In this document: in pieces, positions 57,856 through 64,000 of the stretch
Position numbering within the stretch: position 1 is the first letter of the stretch
Layout of the letters: every line of letters begins with the position of its first letter
Origin: Sphingomonas sp. LR60
GTDB taxonomy: Bacteria; Pseudomonadota; Alphaproteobacteria; Sphingomonadales; Sphingomonadaceae
Reading direction: 5' to 3'
Length of the DNA: 64,000 bases
Assembly (NCBI RefSeq): GCF_036855935.1
Contig: NZ_JASPFK010000001.1
Location: forward strand, 3,412,501-3,476,500
Made by a program: the position numbers and the translations under genes
Notes under the pieces: generated by a model
Seen by the model: the letters and a program-made list of their open reading frames with translations, nothing else
What the model was told of the DNA's origin: nothing
The model's database searches: none

Positions 57856-58428
57856 ATGCCCGATGCGCGACCGCTCGACGAGCAGCTCTGCTTCTCGCTC
57901 TATTCCGCGAGCATGGCGGTCGGGCGCGCGTACAAGCCGTTGCTCGATGCGATCGGGATCACCTATCCGCAATATCTCGTGCTCCACGCGCTGTGGGAGC
58001 AGGATGCGCGGACGATCGGCGCGATCGCCGAGCGGCTGGCGCTCGAATCGAGCACGGTGACCCCGCTGGTGAAGCGGCTGGAGGCGGCCGGGCATGTCGC
58101 GCGGCAGCGCAACCCCGACGACGAGCGGCAGGTGCGTGTGATGCTGACCGATACGGGGCGCGCGCTCCGCGAGCGTTGCGGGTGCCTCGCCGAGGAACTG
58201 GTCGCGCGCAGCGGGTTATCGCTCGATCAGCTTGCCAGCCTCAATCGGCAGGTCGCCGCGTTGCGCACCGCGCTGGCCGGCGATCCCGAAGCTGAACGAA
58301 CCGGTCACGATCGCGACAAAGTGACACACTTTCGCGGGCTTGCCGGGACGGGAATGCGACAGACGCTGCCTATCTTCGTTCTCGTACCGCCGCTGATGCG
58401 GTGCCAGTGCAAAGGAGCGTCACAATGA
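57856..58428 (+). CDS. ohrR: MarR-family organic peroxide sensor OhrR, with an unusual C-terminal extension
   Basis: A MarR repressor sensing organic peroxide through a cysteine. It has 190 residues. Cysteine 12 (DEQLCFSLYSAS) is the sensing residue, ITYPQYLVLHALWEQD and ESSTVTPLVKRLEAAGHV are typical. The family usually ends about residue 147 (ALAGDPEAER). Here 40 more residues follow, ending in the start of the next gene (ATGA overlap), and they cover sequence that looks like a promoter. A missing base near 58285 would give a stop at about residue 147, so the extension may be an artefact. Confidence 0.88.
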   Translation: MPDARPLDEQLCFSLYSASMAVGRAYKPLLDAIGITYPQYLVLHALWEQDARTIGAIAERLALESSTVTPLVKRLEAAGHVARQRNPDDERQVRVMLTDTGRALRERCGCLAEELVARSGLSLDQLASLNRQVAALRTALAGDPEAERTGHDRDKVTHFRGLAGTGMRQTLPIFVLVPPLMRCQCKGASQ

Positions 58429-58748
58429 ACCGTTTTCACCTGCTGATCGCCGGTATCGGCCTCGCCGGCGTCACCGTTCCGGTCGCGGCCAGCGCCGCGC
58501 CGTGGCAGTCGATCAACGCGCGACAGGCGCGGCTCGACCAGCGGATCGATCAGGGCATCCGCACCGGCAAGCTCGATCGTCGCGAAGCGACCCGGCTACG
58601 TCGGGACTCGCGCCAGCTCGTCCAGCTCGAGACGCGCTATCGCCGTAGCGGCGGGCTCTCGAACTGGGAGCGGCAGGACCTCAACCGCCGTTTCGATGCG
58701 CTGAGCGCGCGCGTCCGCTGGGACAAGCACGACCGTCGTTACCGCTGA
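58425..58748 (+). CDS. Small secreted basic protein (107 aa)
   Basis: I do not recognise the family. It starts MNRFHLLIAGIGLAGVTVPV, a signal peptide, and continues as a basic helical region (ARLDQRIDQGIRTGKLDRRE, TRLRRDSRQLVQLETRYRRS). The tail is RVRWDKHDRRYR. The charged heptad-like pattern suggests a helical periplasmic protein. AAAGGAGCG precedes the ATG. The gene converges with the GST gene and overlaps its 3' end by 10 bp. Confidence 0.72.
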   Translation: MNRFHLLIAGIGLAGVTVPVAASAAPWQSINARQARLDQRIDQGIRTGKLDRREATRLRRDSRQLVQLETRYRRSGGLSNWERQDLNRRFDALSARVRWDKHDRRYR

Positions 58749-59353
58749 GCGGCCTCTGCGATCAGCGCGTCGTCGATCGCGACGGCGCGCTGATAGGCCG
58801 GGCGCTGCTGGAGCCGGTCGAGATAGCGCATGAACGTCTCGCGCTTCTCCAGCAGCCCGAACTGCGTGAACCAGCCGACCGCGCTGCCGACATAGACATC
58901 GGCGGCGGTGAAGCGGTCGCCGGTGATATAGCTGTGCGACGACACCGCATATTCGAGCGTGTCGACCGCCTGCGCGAAGCCGCCATAGCCGACCATCCCG
59001 CGCTTGCCCTCGGGCACCTCGACCCCCAGCACCTTGTCGACCATCGCCGCCTCGAGCGGGCCGGCGGTGAAGAACATCCAGCGCAGATAGGGCGCGCGCT
59101 CTTGCGCATGCGGTGCGAGGCCGGCGGCGGGAAACGCGTCGGCGAGATACGCGCAGATCGCCGCCGCCTCGCTGACCACCGCGCCGTCATGAACGATCGT
59201 CGGCACCTTGCCGAGCGGATTGGCGTCGAGCAACGCGGCGGGCTTCTGCGTCCAGTCGACCAGCACCGTGTCATAGGGCGCGCCGATTTCCTCGAGCATC
59301 CAGCGCGCGATCCGGCCGCGCGACATTGGGTTGGTGTAGAAGGTCAGCGTCAT
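58739..59353 (-). CDS. Glutathione S-transferase family protein
   Basis: A cytosolic GST-fold protein of 204 residues. The N-terminal thioredoxin-like domain has FYTNPMSRGRIARWMLEEIG with a serine in the usual catalytic place, NPLGKVPTIVHDGAVVSEA is the glutathione-binding region, and the C-terminal all-helical domain holds ITGDRFTAADVYVGSAVGWF. It overlaps the dienelactone hydrolase stop (ATGA). The substrate class is not determined. Confidence 0.9.
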   Translation of the reverse strand: MTLTFYTNPMSRGRIARWMLEEIGAPYDTVLVDWTQKPAALLDANPLGKVPTIVHDGAVVSEAAAICAYLADAFPAAGLAPHAQERAPYLRWMFFTAGPLEAAMVDKVLGVEVPEGKRGMVGYGGFAQAVDTLEYAVSSHSYITGDRFTAADVYVGSAVGWFTQFGLLEKRETFMRYLDRLQQRPAYQRAVAIDDALIAEAAQR

Positions 59354-60237
59354 GCACGGGCATCCAGATGGCGATGGAAGAAGTCGATCGTCCGCCCCCA
59401 GGCGAGATCGGCGGCGGCCTTGTCGTAGCGCTCGGCCGAAGTGTCGTTGTTGAAGGCGTGGTCGACGCCGGGATAGTCGAAAGCCTCGACCGGCTTGCCC
59501 GCGGCCTTGAGCGCGGCGACCCATGGCACGCCGGTCTGCGCGACGCGGGCGTCCTTGCCGGCGTAGTGCAGCATCAGCGGGACGTTGAGCTTGGGCGCCT
59601 CGGCCGGATCGGGCGCGGGGCCGTAATAGCTGACCGCGGCGGCGAGCCCCGGGCCGGCAGCGAGCGCGACGCGGTCGACGAGTGCGCCGCCCCAGCAGAA
59701 GCCGACCGTCCCGACTTTGCCGGTGCCGTGCGACAGCTTTCCGAGACGGCCGACCGTTGCGACTGCCGATGCGAGCACCGCGTCCATGTCCGCCTTGCCG
59801 ATCAGGTCGCGCGCGGCGTTTTCATCAGCTGGGGTGCCGCCCTGCGCGGAGAGGAAGTCGGGGGCGACCGCGAAGAAGCCGGCGAGCGCGACGCGACGGG
59901 CGACGTCCTCGATATGCGGCTGCAGCCCGCGGTTTTCGTGGATCACCATCACCGCGCCGATCGCGCGGCCTGGGTTGCGTGGCGCCGCGAAATAGCCGGT
60001 CATCTGCGCGCCGCCACCGATCGCATAGCTGCCCTTGCGGGTGACGAGCCGCGCGTCGCCGGGATCGGTCAGCGCGGCGGCGGCGGGCGAGGCGGAAATC
60101 CCGCCGATCAGCGCCTCGGCAGCGGCGACCGAGCCGACGAGTGCGGTCATCTGGCGCAGCAGGGTGCGGCGGTCGCGATGTTCGTGGGTGAAGGCATCGT
60201 ACAGGCCGATCGCCCGGTCGCGCAGGCTGGGGTCCAT
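59350..60237 (-). CDS. Dienelactone hydrolase family protein
   Basis: An alpha/beta hydrolase of 295 residues from MDPSLRDRAIGLYDAFTHEH. A basic segment with a possible Tat-like RRTLLRQMT precedes a hydrophobic alanine-rich stretch, so export is possible. The nucleophile is the cysteine in VGFCWGGALVDR, the acid lies in HYAGKDARVAQTG and the histidine in YPGVDHAFNND; VIHENRGLQPHIEDVARRVA carries the conserved glutamate. A GAGAGGA site precedes the ATG. It is translationally coupled to the GST gene. Confidence 0.88.
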   Translation of the reverse strand: MDPSLRDRAIGLYDAFTHEHRDRRTLLRQMTALVGSVAAAEALIGGISASPAAAALTDPGDARLVTRKGSYAIGGGAQMTGYFAAPRNPGRAIGAVMVIHENRGLQPHIEDVARRVALAGFFAVAPDFLSAQGGTPADENAARDLIGKADMDAVLASAVATVGRLGKLSHGTGKVGTVGFCWGGALVDRVALAAGPGLAAAVSYYGPAPDPAEAPKLNVPLMLHYAGKDARVAQTGVPWVAALKAAGKPVEAFDYPGVDHAFNNDTSAERYDKAAADLAWGRTIDFFHRHLDARA

Positions 60238-60322
60238 GACGGTTCCTCTCACGATTCGTTGTGGTTAGCGTGGGAGGGTAGCGAGAAGCGACGGGGGGCG
60301 GAAGGTGGCGTGGATCACGTCC

Positions 60323-60456
60323 CGTTGCCCCTGCGGAGGCGGGAGCCTATGGCTGTCGGCGTTCTGCGGACGCTTCCCGATCGTAAGCGCGGTCATTGTG
60401 TCGGATGGCCCGGCATCCGTGAGAGACATGGGCCCCTGCCTTCGCAGGGGCGACGG
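60323..60456. repeat. Palindromic repeat, family C
   Basis: Arms CGTTGCCCCTGCGGAGGCGG and GCCCCTGCCTTCGCAGGGGC over 134 bp, with inner half arms ATGGCTGTCGG and GAGAGACAT. It lies before clpS. Confidence 0.8.
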
Positions 60457-60468
60457 CGGTTGGTTATT

Positions 60469-60553
60469 CGTCATCCCGGACATGATCCGGGATCCCGCTC
60501 TTGACCCGACCTAACAAGAAGAAGCGTGGCCCCGGATCAAGTCCGCGGCGACG
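60469..60553. repeat. Palindromic repeat, family D pair
   Basis: Arms CGTCATCCCGGACATGATCC then GGGATCCCGC, and GGCCCCGGATCAAGTCCGCG then GCGACG, lie 4 bp beyond the clpS stop. Together with the family C copy they fill the 304-bp gap 60253-60556, which holds no gene. Confidence 0.75.
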
Positions 60554-60556
60554 AAA

Positions 60557-60910
60557 TCACGCCTTCTCCAGCGTGCATTGCAGCGGGTGCTGGTTCTGGC
60601 GCGCAAAATCCATGACCTGGCTGACCTTGGTCTCGGCGACCTCGTAGCTGAACACGCCGCACACCCCGACACCCTTCTGGTGGACGTGGAGCATCACGCG
60701 CGTCGCCTCTTCCATGTTCATCCGGAAGAAGCGCTGGAGGCACAGGACGACGAATTCCATCGGCGTGTAATCGTCGTTGAGCATGAGGACGCGGTAGGGC
60801 GTGGGTTTCTTGGTACGGGCGCGCGTGCGCGTGGCGATGCCGATCCCGGTGCCGTCACCGTCGGCATCGTCGCTCTGGCCCGCGGCCATCGGGACAATCT
60901 GCTGCTGCAT
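60557..60910 (-). CDS. clpS: ATP-dependent Clp protease adaptor ClpS
   Basis: An adaptor delivering N-end-rule substrates to ClpAP. It has 117 residues. An N-terminal flexible tail ([20 protein letters not shown]) is followed by the ClpS fold: [20 protein letters not shown] (substrate pocket), [20 protein letters not shown] and the terminal [21 protein letters not shown] later ATG at 60889 is also plausible. The gene is far from clpA here. Confidence 0.94.
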   Translation of the reverse strand: MQQQIVPMAAGQSDDADGDGTGIGIATRTRARTKKPTPYRVLMLNDDYTPMEFVVLCLQRFFRMNMEEATRVMLHVHQKGVGVCGVFSYEVAETKVSQVMDFARQNQHPLQCTLEKA

Positions 60911-60964
60911 GGACACGGCGCAGATATGGCACGCGGGGGCGCACAGGCAAGCCTGCAAACACGC

Positions 60965-60996
60965 AAAAAAGGCGGCCGCATCGCTGCGACCGCCCT
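60965..60996 (-). terminator. Rho-independent terminator of the phasin gene
   Basis: On the minus strand, GGGCGGTCGCAGCGATGCGG then CCGCC with six T. The stem pairs GGCGG(T)CGC with GCGGCCGCC around an AGCGAT loop, beginning 21 bp after the phasin stop. The reverse has a short CTCTTTT tract, so weak bidirectional action is possible. Confidence 0.75.
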
Positions 60997-61017
60997 CTTT
61001 TGCTTGCGCGACCGCGC

Positions 61018-61803
61018 TCAGGCGGCGGTGCGGAACTTGTCGGCAGCGACCGCGACGCGATTCTGGAGCGGCTTGGCGACATCGCCCGCCAGCTTCAGCG
61101 TTGCTTCGGTCGAGCGCGACGCTTCCTTGACCATCGCGTCGAACGAGGTGCGGAAGTAATCGGCCTGGAGCTGAAGCGCCTCGGTCGGCGACTTCACCGA
61201 CGCCAGCGTCTGGACGAGGTGCGCGGTGCTCTCGTAGCGGGCACGCGCGAACGCGGCCGCGTCCTGACCGAACGATTCGATTGCCTGCGCGGCGATGCGG
61301 CTCGATTCGACCAGCGCCTCAACATTGCCCTTGCCGAATTCGGCCATGTCCTCGGCAACCTTGCGGCTCTTGTCGAGCGCGACGCGCGCCTGCTCGCCGA
61401 CGTTGTTGAACGCCGCGCGGCCCTGCTCCTGCGCCTTGTCGGCGAAGGCCTTGGCCTGGTCCTGCGCCTTGTCGGCGAACGTCGTGACGGTATCGGTCAT
61501 GGTCGTGTCCTTCGGTTCCAATGGCGCTGCCGGAGCAGCCACTTCGGGTTGGGTTGGGGTTGCGGGTTCTTCGAGCACGGGCGCCGGTGCGGCGGGTGTT
61601 GCGACGGGCGTCTCCACCGCGACGACCGGGGTCGGCTCCTCGACGGCCGTCGGCGCGGCGAGGATTGCGGGCACCTCGGGCTCGGCGGGGAGCGGCGGAA
61701 GCACGGGCTTGGTCGACACCGGTGGCTTTGCAGCGACGCGCGGACGCCCCTTGGCCGCTCCGCTCGTCTTCCTGCCCTCTACCTTGCCGGTCTCGCCCAC
61801 CAT
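61018..61803 (-). CDS. Phasin family protein
   Basis: A PHA granule surface protein. It has 261 residues from [20 protein letters not shown]. The first 95 residues are a proline- and alanine-rich low-complexity linker ([20 protein letters not shown]), after which [20 protein letters not shown] begins the phasin core. An alternative start is that ATG at 61500. The core is helical and coiled-coil-like ([17 protein letters not shown] segment, [13 protein letters not shown]). Upstream lies phaC, and an 18-bp inverted repeat stands before the start. Confidence 0.9.
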   Translation of the reverse strand: MVGETGKVEGRKTSGAAKGRPRVAAKPPVSTKPVLPPLPAEPEVPAILAAPTAVEEPTPVVAVETPVATPAAPAPVLEEPATPTQPEVAAPAAPLEPKDTTMTDTVTTFADKAQDQAKAFADKAQEQGRAAFNNVGEQARVALDKSRKVAEDMAEFGKGNVEALVESSRIAAQAIESFGQDAAAFARARYESTAHLVQTLASVKSPTEALQLQADYFRTSFDAMVKEASRSTEATLKLAGDVAKPLQNRVAVAADKFRTAA

Positions 61804-61821
61804 CGTGCCCGCTCCGTTATT

Positions 61822-61881
61822 TGCTGCGGCGCACAATAGCTATTCGACGCGCGAGTCGCAAGTCTATTGTGCGGTGCAGCA
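61822..61881. promoter_or_regulatory. Candidate PhaR-type operator before the phasin gene
   Basis: Arms TGCTGCGGCGCACAATAG (61822-61839) and CTATTGTGCGGTGCAGCA (61864-61881) form an 18-bp inverted repeat with two mismatches, separated by 24 bp. Each arm has the TGCTGC/GCAGCA element that resembles known PhaR sites in alphaproteobacteria. It lies 20 bp before the phasin start. The binding protein is not in this window. Confidence 0.6.
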
Positions 61882-61888
61882 TGTAATG

Positions 61889-63583
61889 TCAGCGCGTGCG
61901 GACGTAACTGCCCGGCGCGTCCTCGATCGCCGGCAAAGCGCCCTGCCCCGGCACCCGCGCGCCCTCCACGGCGACAGTCGCCGGTGCTCGGTCGCGCAAC
62001 CACGCCGCCCAGTCGCCCCACCAGCTTCCCTTCACCTCGCGCGCGGTCGCGACGAAGTCGTCGAGCGTGTCGGCGGGCTGCTCGCTGATCCAATGCTGGT
62101 ATTTGCCGGCGGCCGGCGGGTTCACGACGCCTGCGATATGGCCCGATCCGGCGAGCACGAAGCGCACGGGGCCGTGCAGATGCTCGGTCAGCTTCCAGAC
62201 GCTCTCCGCGGGCGCGATATGATCCTCGCGCCCCGCCTGCACATAGGCGGGCGTCTCGACCGTCGTCAGATCGAGCGGCACGCCGCCGACGGTCATCGCG
62301 CCGGGCTGGACCAGCAGATTGTCGCGGTACAGATCGGTCAGATAGGCGAGGTGCCATTTGGCGGGCAGATTGGTGACATCGCCGTTCCAGTGGAGCAGGT
62401 CGAACGGCACATAATCCTTGCCGAGCAGATAGTTGTTGGTGACGTAATTCCAGATCAGGTCGCGCCCGCGCAGCAGGTTGAAGGTGGCGGCGAGATAGCG
62501 GCCGTCCAGAAATCCCTTCGGGCTGAGCGTCGCGATAAGCTTGAGCTGTTCGTCGTCGACGAAGTAGAGCAACTCGCCCGCCTTCGTGAAGTCGACCTGC
62601 GCGGTCAGGAAGGTCGCGCTCGCCACCTTGTCGGCCTGCTCCTTCGCGGCGAGCCACGCCAGCGTCGCGGCGAGCGTCGTGCCCGCGACGCAATAGCCGA
62701 CCGTGTGCACCGCCGATACGTCGAGCAGTTCGCGGACGGTATCGATCGCCTCGACCTGCGCGGCGACATAATCGTCCCACATTACTTCGGCCATCGACGC
62801 GTCCGCCGACTTCCACGACACCATGAACACGGTGATGCCCTGCTCGACCGCCCAGCGGATGAAGCTCTTCTCCGGCGTCAGGTCGAGGATGTAGAAGCGG
62901 TTGATCCACGGCGGGAAGATCAGCAGCGGAGTCGCCAGCACGGTATCGGTGGTCGGCGCATATTGGATCAGCTCGTAGAGGTCGGTGCGCTTGACGACCT
63001 TGCCTGGCGTCGCGGCGAGATTGCGCCCGACCTCGAAGGCAGTCCCGTCGGTGTGCGTCAACTGGCCGCGCCCGATGTCGGACAACATGTTGGTGAGCCC
63101 GGTGAGCAGGTTCTGGCCGCGCGTCTCAATCGTCTTCTCGATCACTTCCGGGTTCGTCACCGCGAAGTTCGACGGGCTCATCGCATCGACGAAGCCGGCG
63201 GTGGCGAACTTGAGTTGCGCGCGCGTCCGCTCGTCGACGCCCTCGAGCGCATCGACCCCGCGCAGCATGTGGTCGGCGATCAGCGCATAGCTCTGCCGCA
63301 TCCAGTCGAACGCCGGGTTGCTGCGCCAGGCGGGGTTGGCGAAGCGGCGATCCTTCTCCTTCGGCTGCTCTTCCTCGGGCGCGGCGGGGGCGGTGAAACG
63401 CTGCCACATCGCGAGGTAATCGCTCCAGAAATCGCGCGTCTGTTCCGCGAGGGTTTCGGGCGGCGCGAGCGGGACGCCGGCCTCCAGCATCATTTGCTGC
63501 GCACGCCCCATCAGCCAGGTCCAATGCTGAAGATCGGCAAGATCGGGTTGCGCAGTCTTCGGCGCGGCGGCGGGCTCGGTCAT
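61889..63583 (-). CDS. phaC: Class I poly(3-hydroxyalkanoate) synthase
   Basis: Polymerises hydroxyacyl-CoA into PHA at granules. It has 564 residues. The N-terminal domain starts MTEPAAAPKTAQPDLADLQH. The lipase-like box with the catalytic cysteine (about residue 298) is VGYCVAGTTLAATLAWLAA. The aspartate is in QAGREDHIAPAESVWK and the histidine in LAGSGHIAGVVNPPA. Subunit phaE is absent, so it is class I by length. phaA and phaB are not in this window. The phasin gene follows 85 bp downstream. Confidence 0.97.
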   Translation of the reverse strand: MTEPAAAPKTAQPDLADLQHWTWLMGRAQQMMLEAGVPLAPPETLAEQTRDFWSDYLAMWQRFTAPAAPEEEQPKEKDRRFANPAWRSNPAFDWMRQSYALIADHMLRGVDALEGVDERTRAQLKFATAGFVDAMSPSNFAVTNPEVIEKTIETRGQNLLTGLTNMLSDIGRGQLTHTDGTAFEVGRNLAATPGKVVKRTDLYELIQYAPTTDTVLATPLLIFPPWINRFYILDLTPEKSFIRWAVEQGITVFMVSWKSADASMAEVMWDDYVAAQVEAIDTVRELLDVSAVHTVGYCVAGTTLAATLAWLAAKEQADKVASATFLTAQVDFTKAGELLYFVDDEQLKLIATLSPKGFLDGRYLAATFNLLRGRDLIWNYVTNNYLLGKDYVPFDLLHWNGDVTNLPAKWHLAYLTDLYRDNLLVQPGAMTVGGVPLDLTTVETPAYVQAGREDHIAPAESVWKLTEHLHGPVRFVLAGSGHIAGVVNPPAAGKYQHWISEQPADTLDDFVATAREVKGSWWGDWAAWLRDRAPATVAVEGARVPGQGALPAIEDAPGSYVRTR

Positions 63584-63718
63584 GCGGGATCCTCTCTCTC
63601 GGCTGCCGTAACGTAACGACGTTGCAGCGCGAAGTCAGGTCCACGGCTTTTTGTTGCGCGGGGTGCCCGGCGCACGTGAATGGCTGTATAGCCGGCGCCG
63701 CAAAGGAGTATCCGCCCC

Positions 63719-64000
63719 GTGTCCGACGAATTCTACCGCATGAAGCGCCTGCCGCCCTATGTTATCGCCGAAGTCAATGCGATGCGGGCACAGGCGCGTG
63801 CGGGCGGCGAGGACATCATCGATCTCGGCATGGGCAACCCCGACCTGCCGCCCCCCGATCACGTCATCGCCAAGCTGGTCGAGGTGGCGCAGAAGCCGAC
63901 CGCACATGGCTATTCGCAGTCGCGCGGGATACCGGGGCTGCGGCGCGCGCAGGCCAATTACTACGGACGCCGCTTCGGGGTCGACGTGGATCCCGAGACC
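63719..64000 (+). CDS. Aspartate/alanine-type aminotransferase (LL-DAP or AlaC-like), 3' end cut by window edge
   Basis: A PLP-dependent class I/II aminotransferase, 94 codons visible. It begins with [43 protein letters not shown] and [20 protein letters not shown] are the substrate and PLP-phosphate loops typical of alanine or LL-diaminopimelate aminotransferases. AAAGGAG lies about 11 bp upstream. The catalytic lysine is past the window end. It is divergent from phaC. Confidence 0.88.
   Translation, partial: MSDEFYRMKRLPPYVIAEVNAMRAQARAGGEDIIDLGMGNPDLPPPDHVIAKLVEVAQKPTAHGYSQSRGIPGLRRAQANYYGRRFGVDVDPET

Overview
The window looks like the chromosome of a Sphingomonas-type alphaproteobacterium. 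GC is very high, and the gene set is sphingomonad in character: a SUF operon led by an Rrf2 regulator, a PEPxxWA-CTERM protein, a class I PHA synthase with phasin, an EcfG-world catalase, and a tsaB-rimI-fur-plsC-miaB-phoH-ybeY-corC block. Many short palindromic repeats fill the intergenic gaps. I see no tRNA or rRNA genes, CRISPR arrays, prophage or transposase genes. The species assignment is inference from gene content.

Layout. 1-9.2 kb: glycogen genes, all on the minus strand, transcribed glgP-glgB then glgC-glgA-pgm (pgm cut by the window edge). 9.2-16.4 kb: a YihY membrane protein and the suf operon (Rrf2 regulator, sufB, sufC, sufD, sufS, sufT-like, sufA-like). 16.6-23.2 kb: pyrD, a gamma-glutamyltransferase lipoprotein, an acyl-CoA ligase, a small GIY-YIG nuclease beside a palindrome, and a PQQ sugar dehydrogenase. 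23.3-33.0 kb: a long minus-strand run for RNA, ribosome and Fe-S maintenance (aspartyl/asparaginyl hydroxylase, nfuA, nitroreductase, tsaB, rimI, fur, plsC, cytochrome c, miaB, phoH, ybeY, corC) interrupted by a vapBC toxin-antitoxin pair. 33.2-42.2 kb: M16 peptidase, PHA-system protein, lnt, metK, ruvA, a tandem repeat array and a RhlE-type helicase. 42.4-51.0 kb: hybrid histidine kinase, katE, PEBP-like protein, DUF3429 protein, small secreted proteins, trmB and a PAP2 phosphatase. 51-60.3 kb: a large two-helix GH55-like protein, a stand-alone LuxR HTH, a GntR/FCD regulator with gluconokinase, gloA, ohr/ohrR, GST and dienelactone hydrolase. 60.5-64 kb: clpS, phasin, phaC and the start of an aminotransferase.

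The most interesting structure lies in the repeats. At least five palindromic families recur. One 137-bp palindromic element sits inside sufC, between the Walker A motif and the Q-loop region. Two genes (ruvA and the GntR/FCD regulator) have had their 3' end plus the downstream palindrome copied in tandem, giving 2.7 copies after ruvA.

Four genes (glgB, sufC, katE, PAP2) are broken by what looks like exactly one missing base in a short homopolymer, three of them in C4/G4 runs. Adding that base restores a full-length frame in every case, so sequencing or assembly undercalls are more likely than four real pseudogenes. If that holds for sufC, the palindromic element is translated as an in-frame insertion of about 46 residues in an Fe-S assembly ATPase, similar in principle to the in-gene palindromic elements of Rickettsia.

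Other regulatory candidates are a 12-bp inverted repeat before metK, an 18-bp inverted repeat before the phasin gene, an operator-like palindrome before the Rrf2 gene, and a structured RNA ending in a strong terminator antisense to the pyrD leader.
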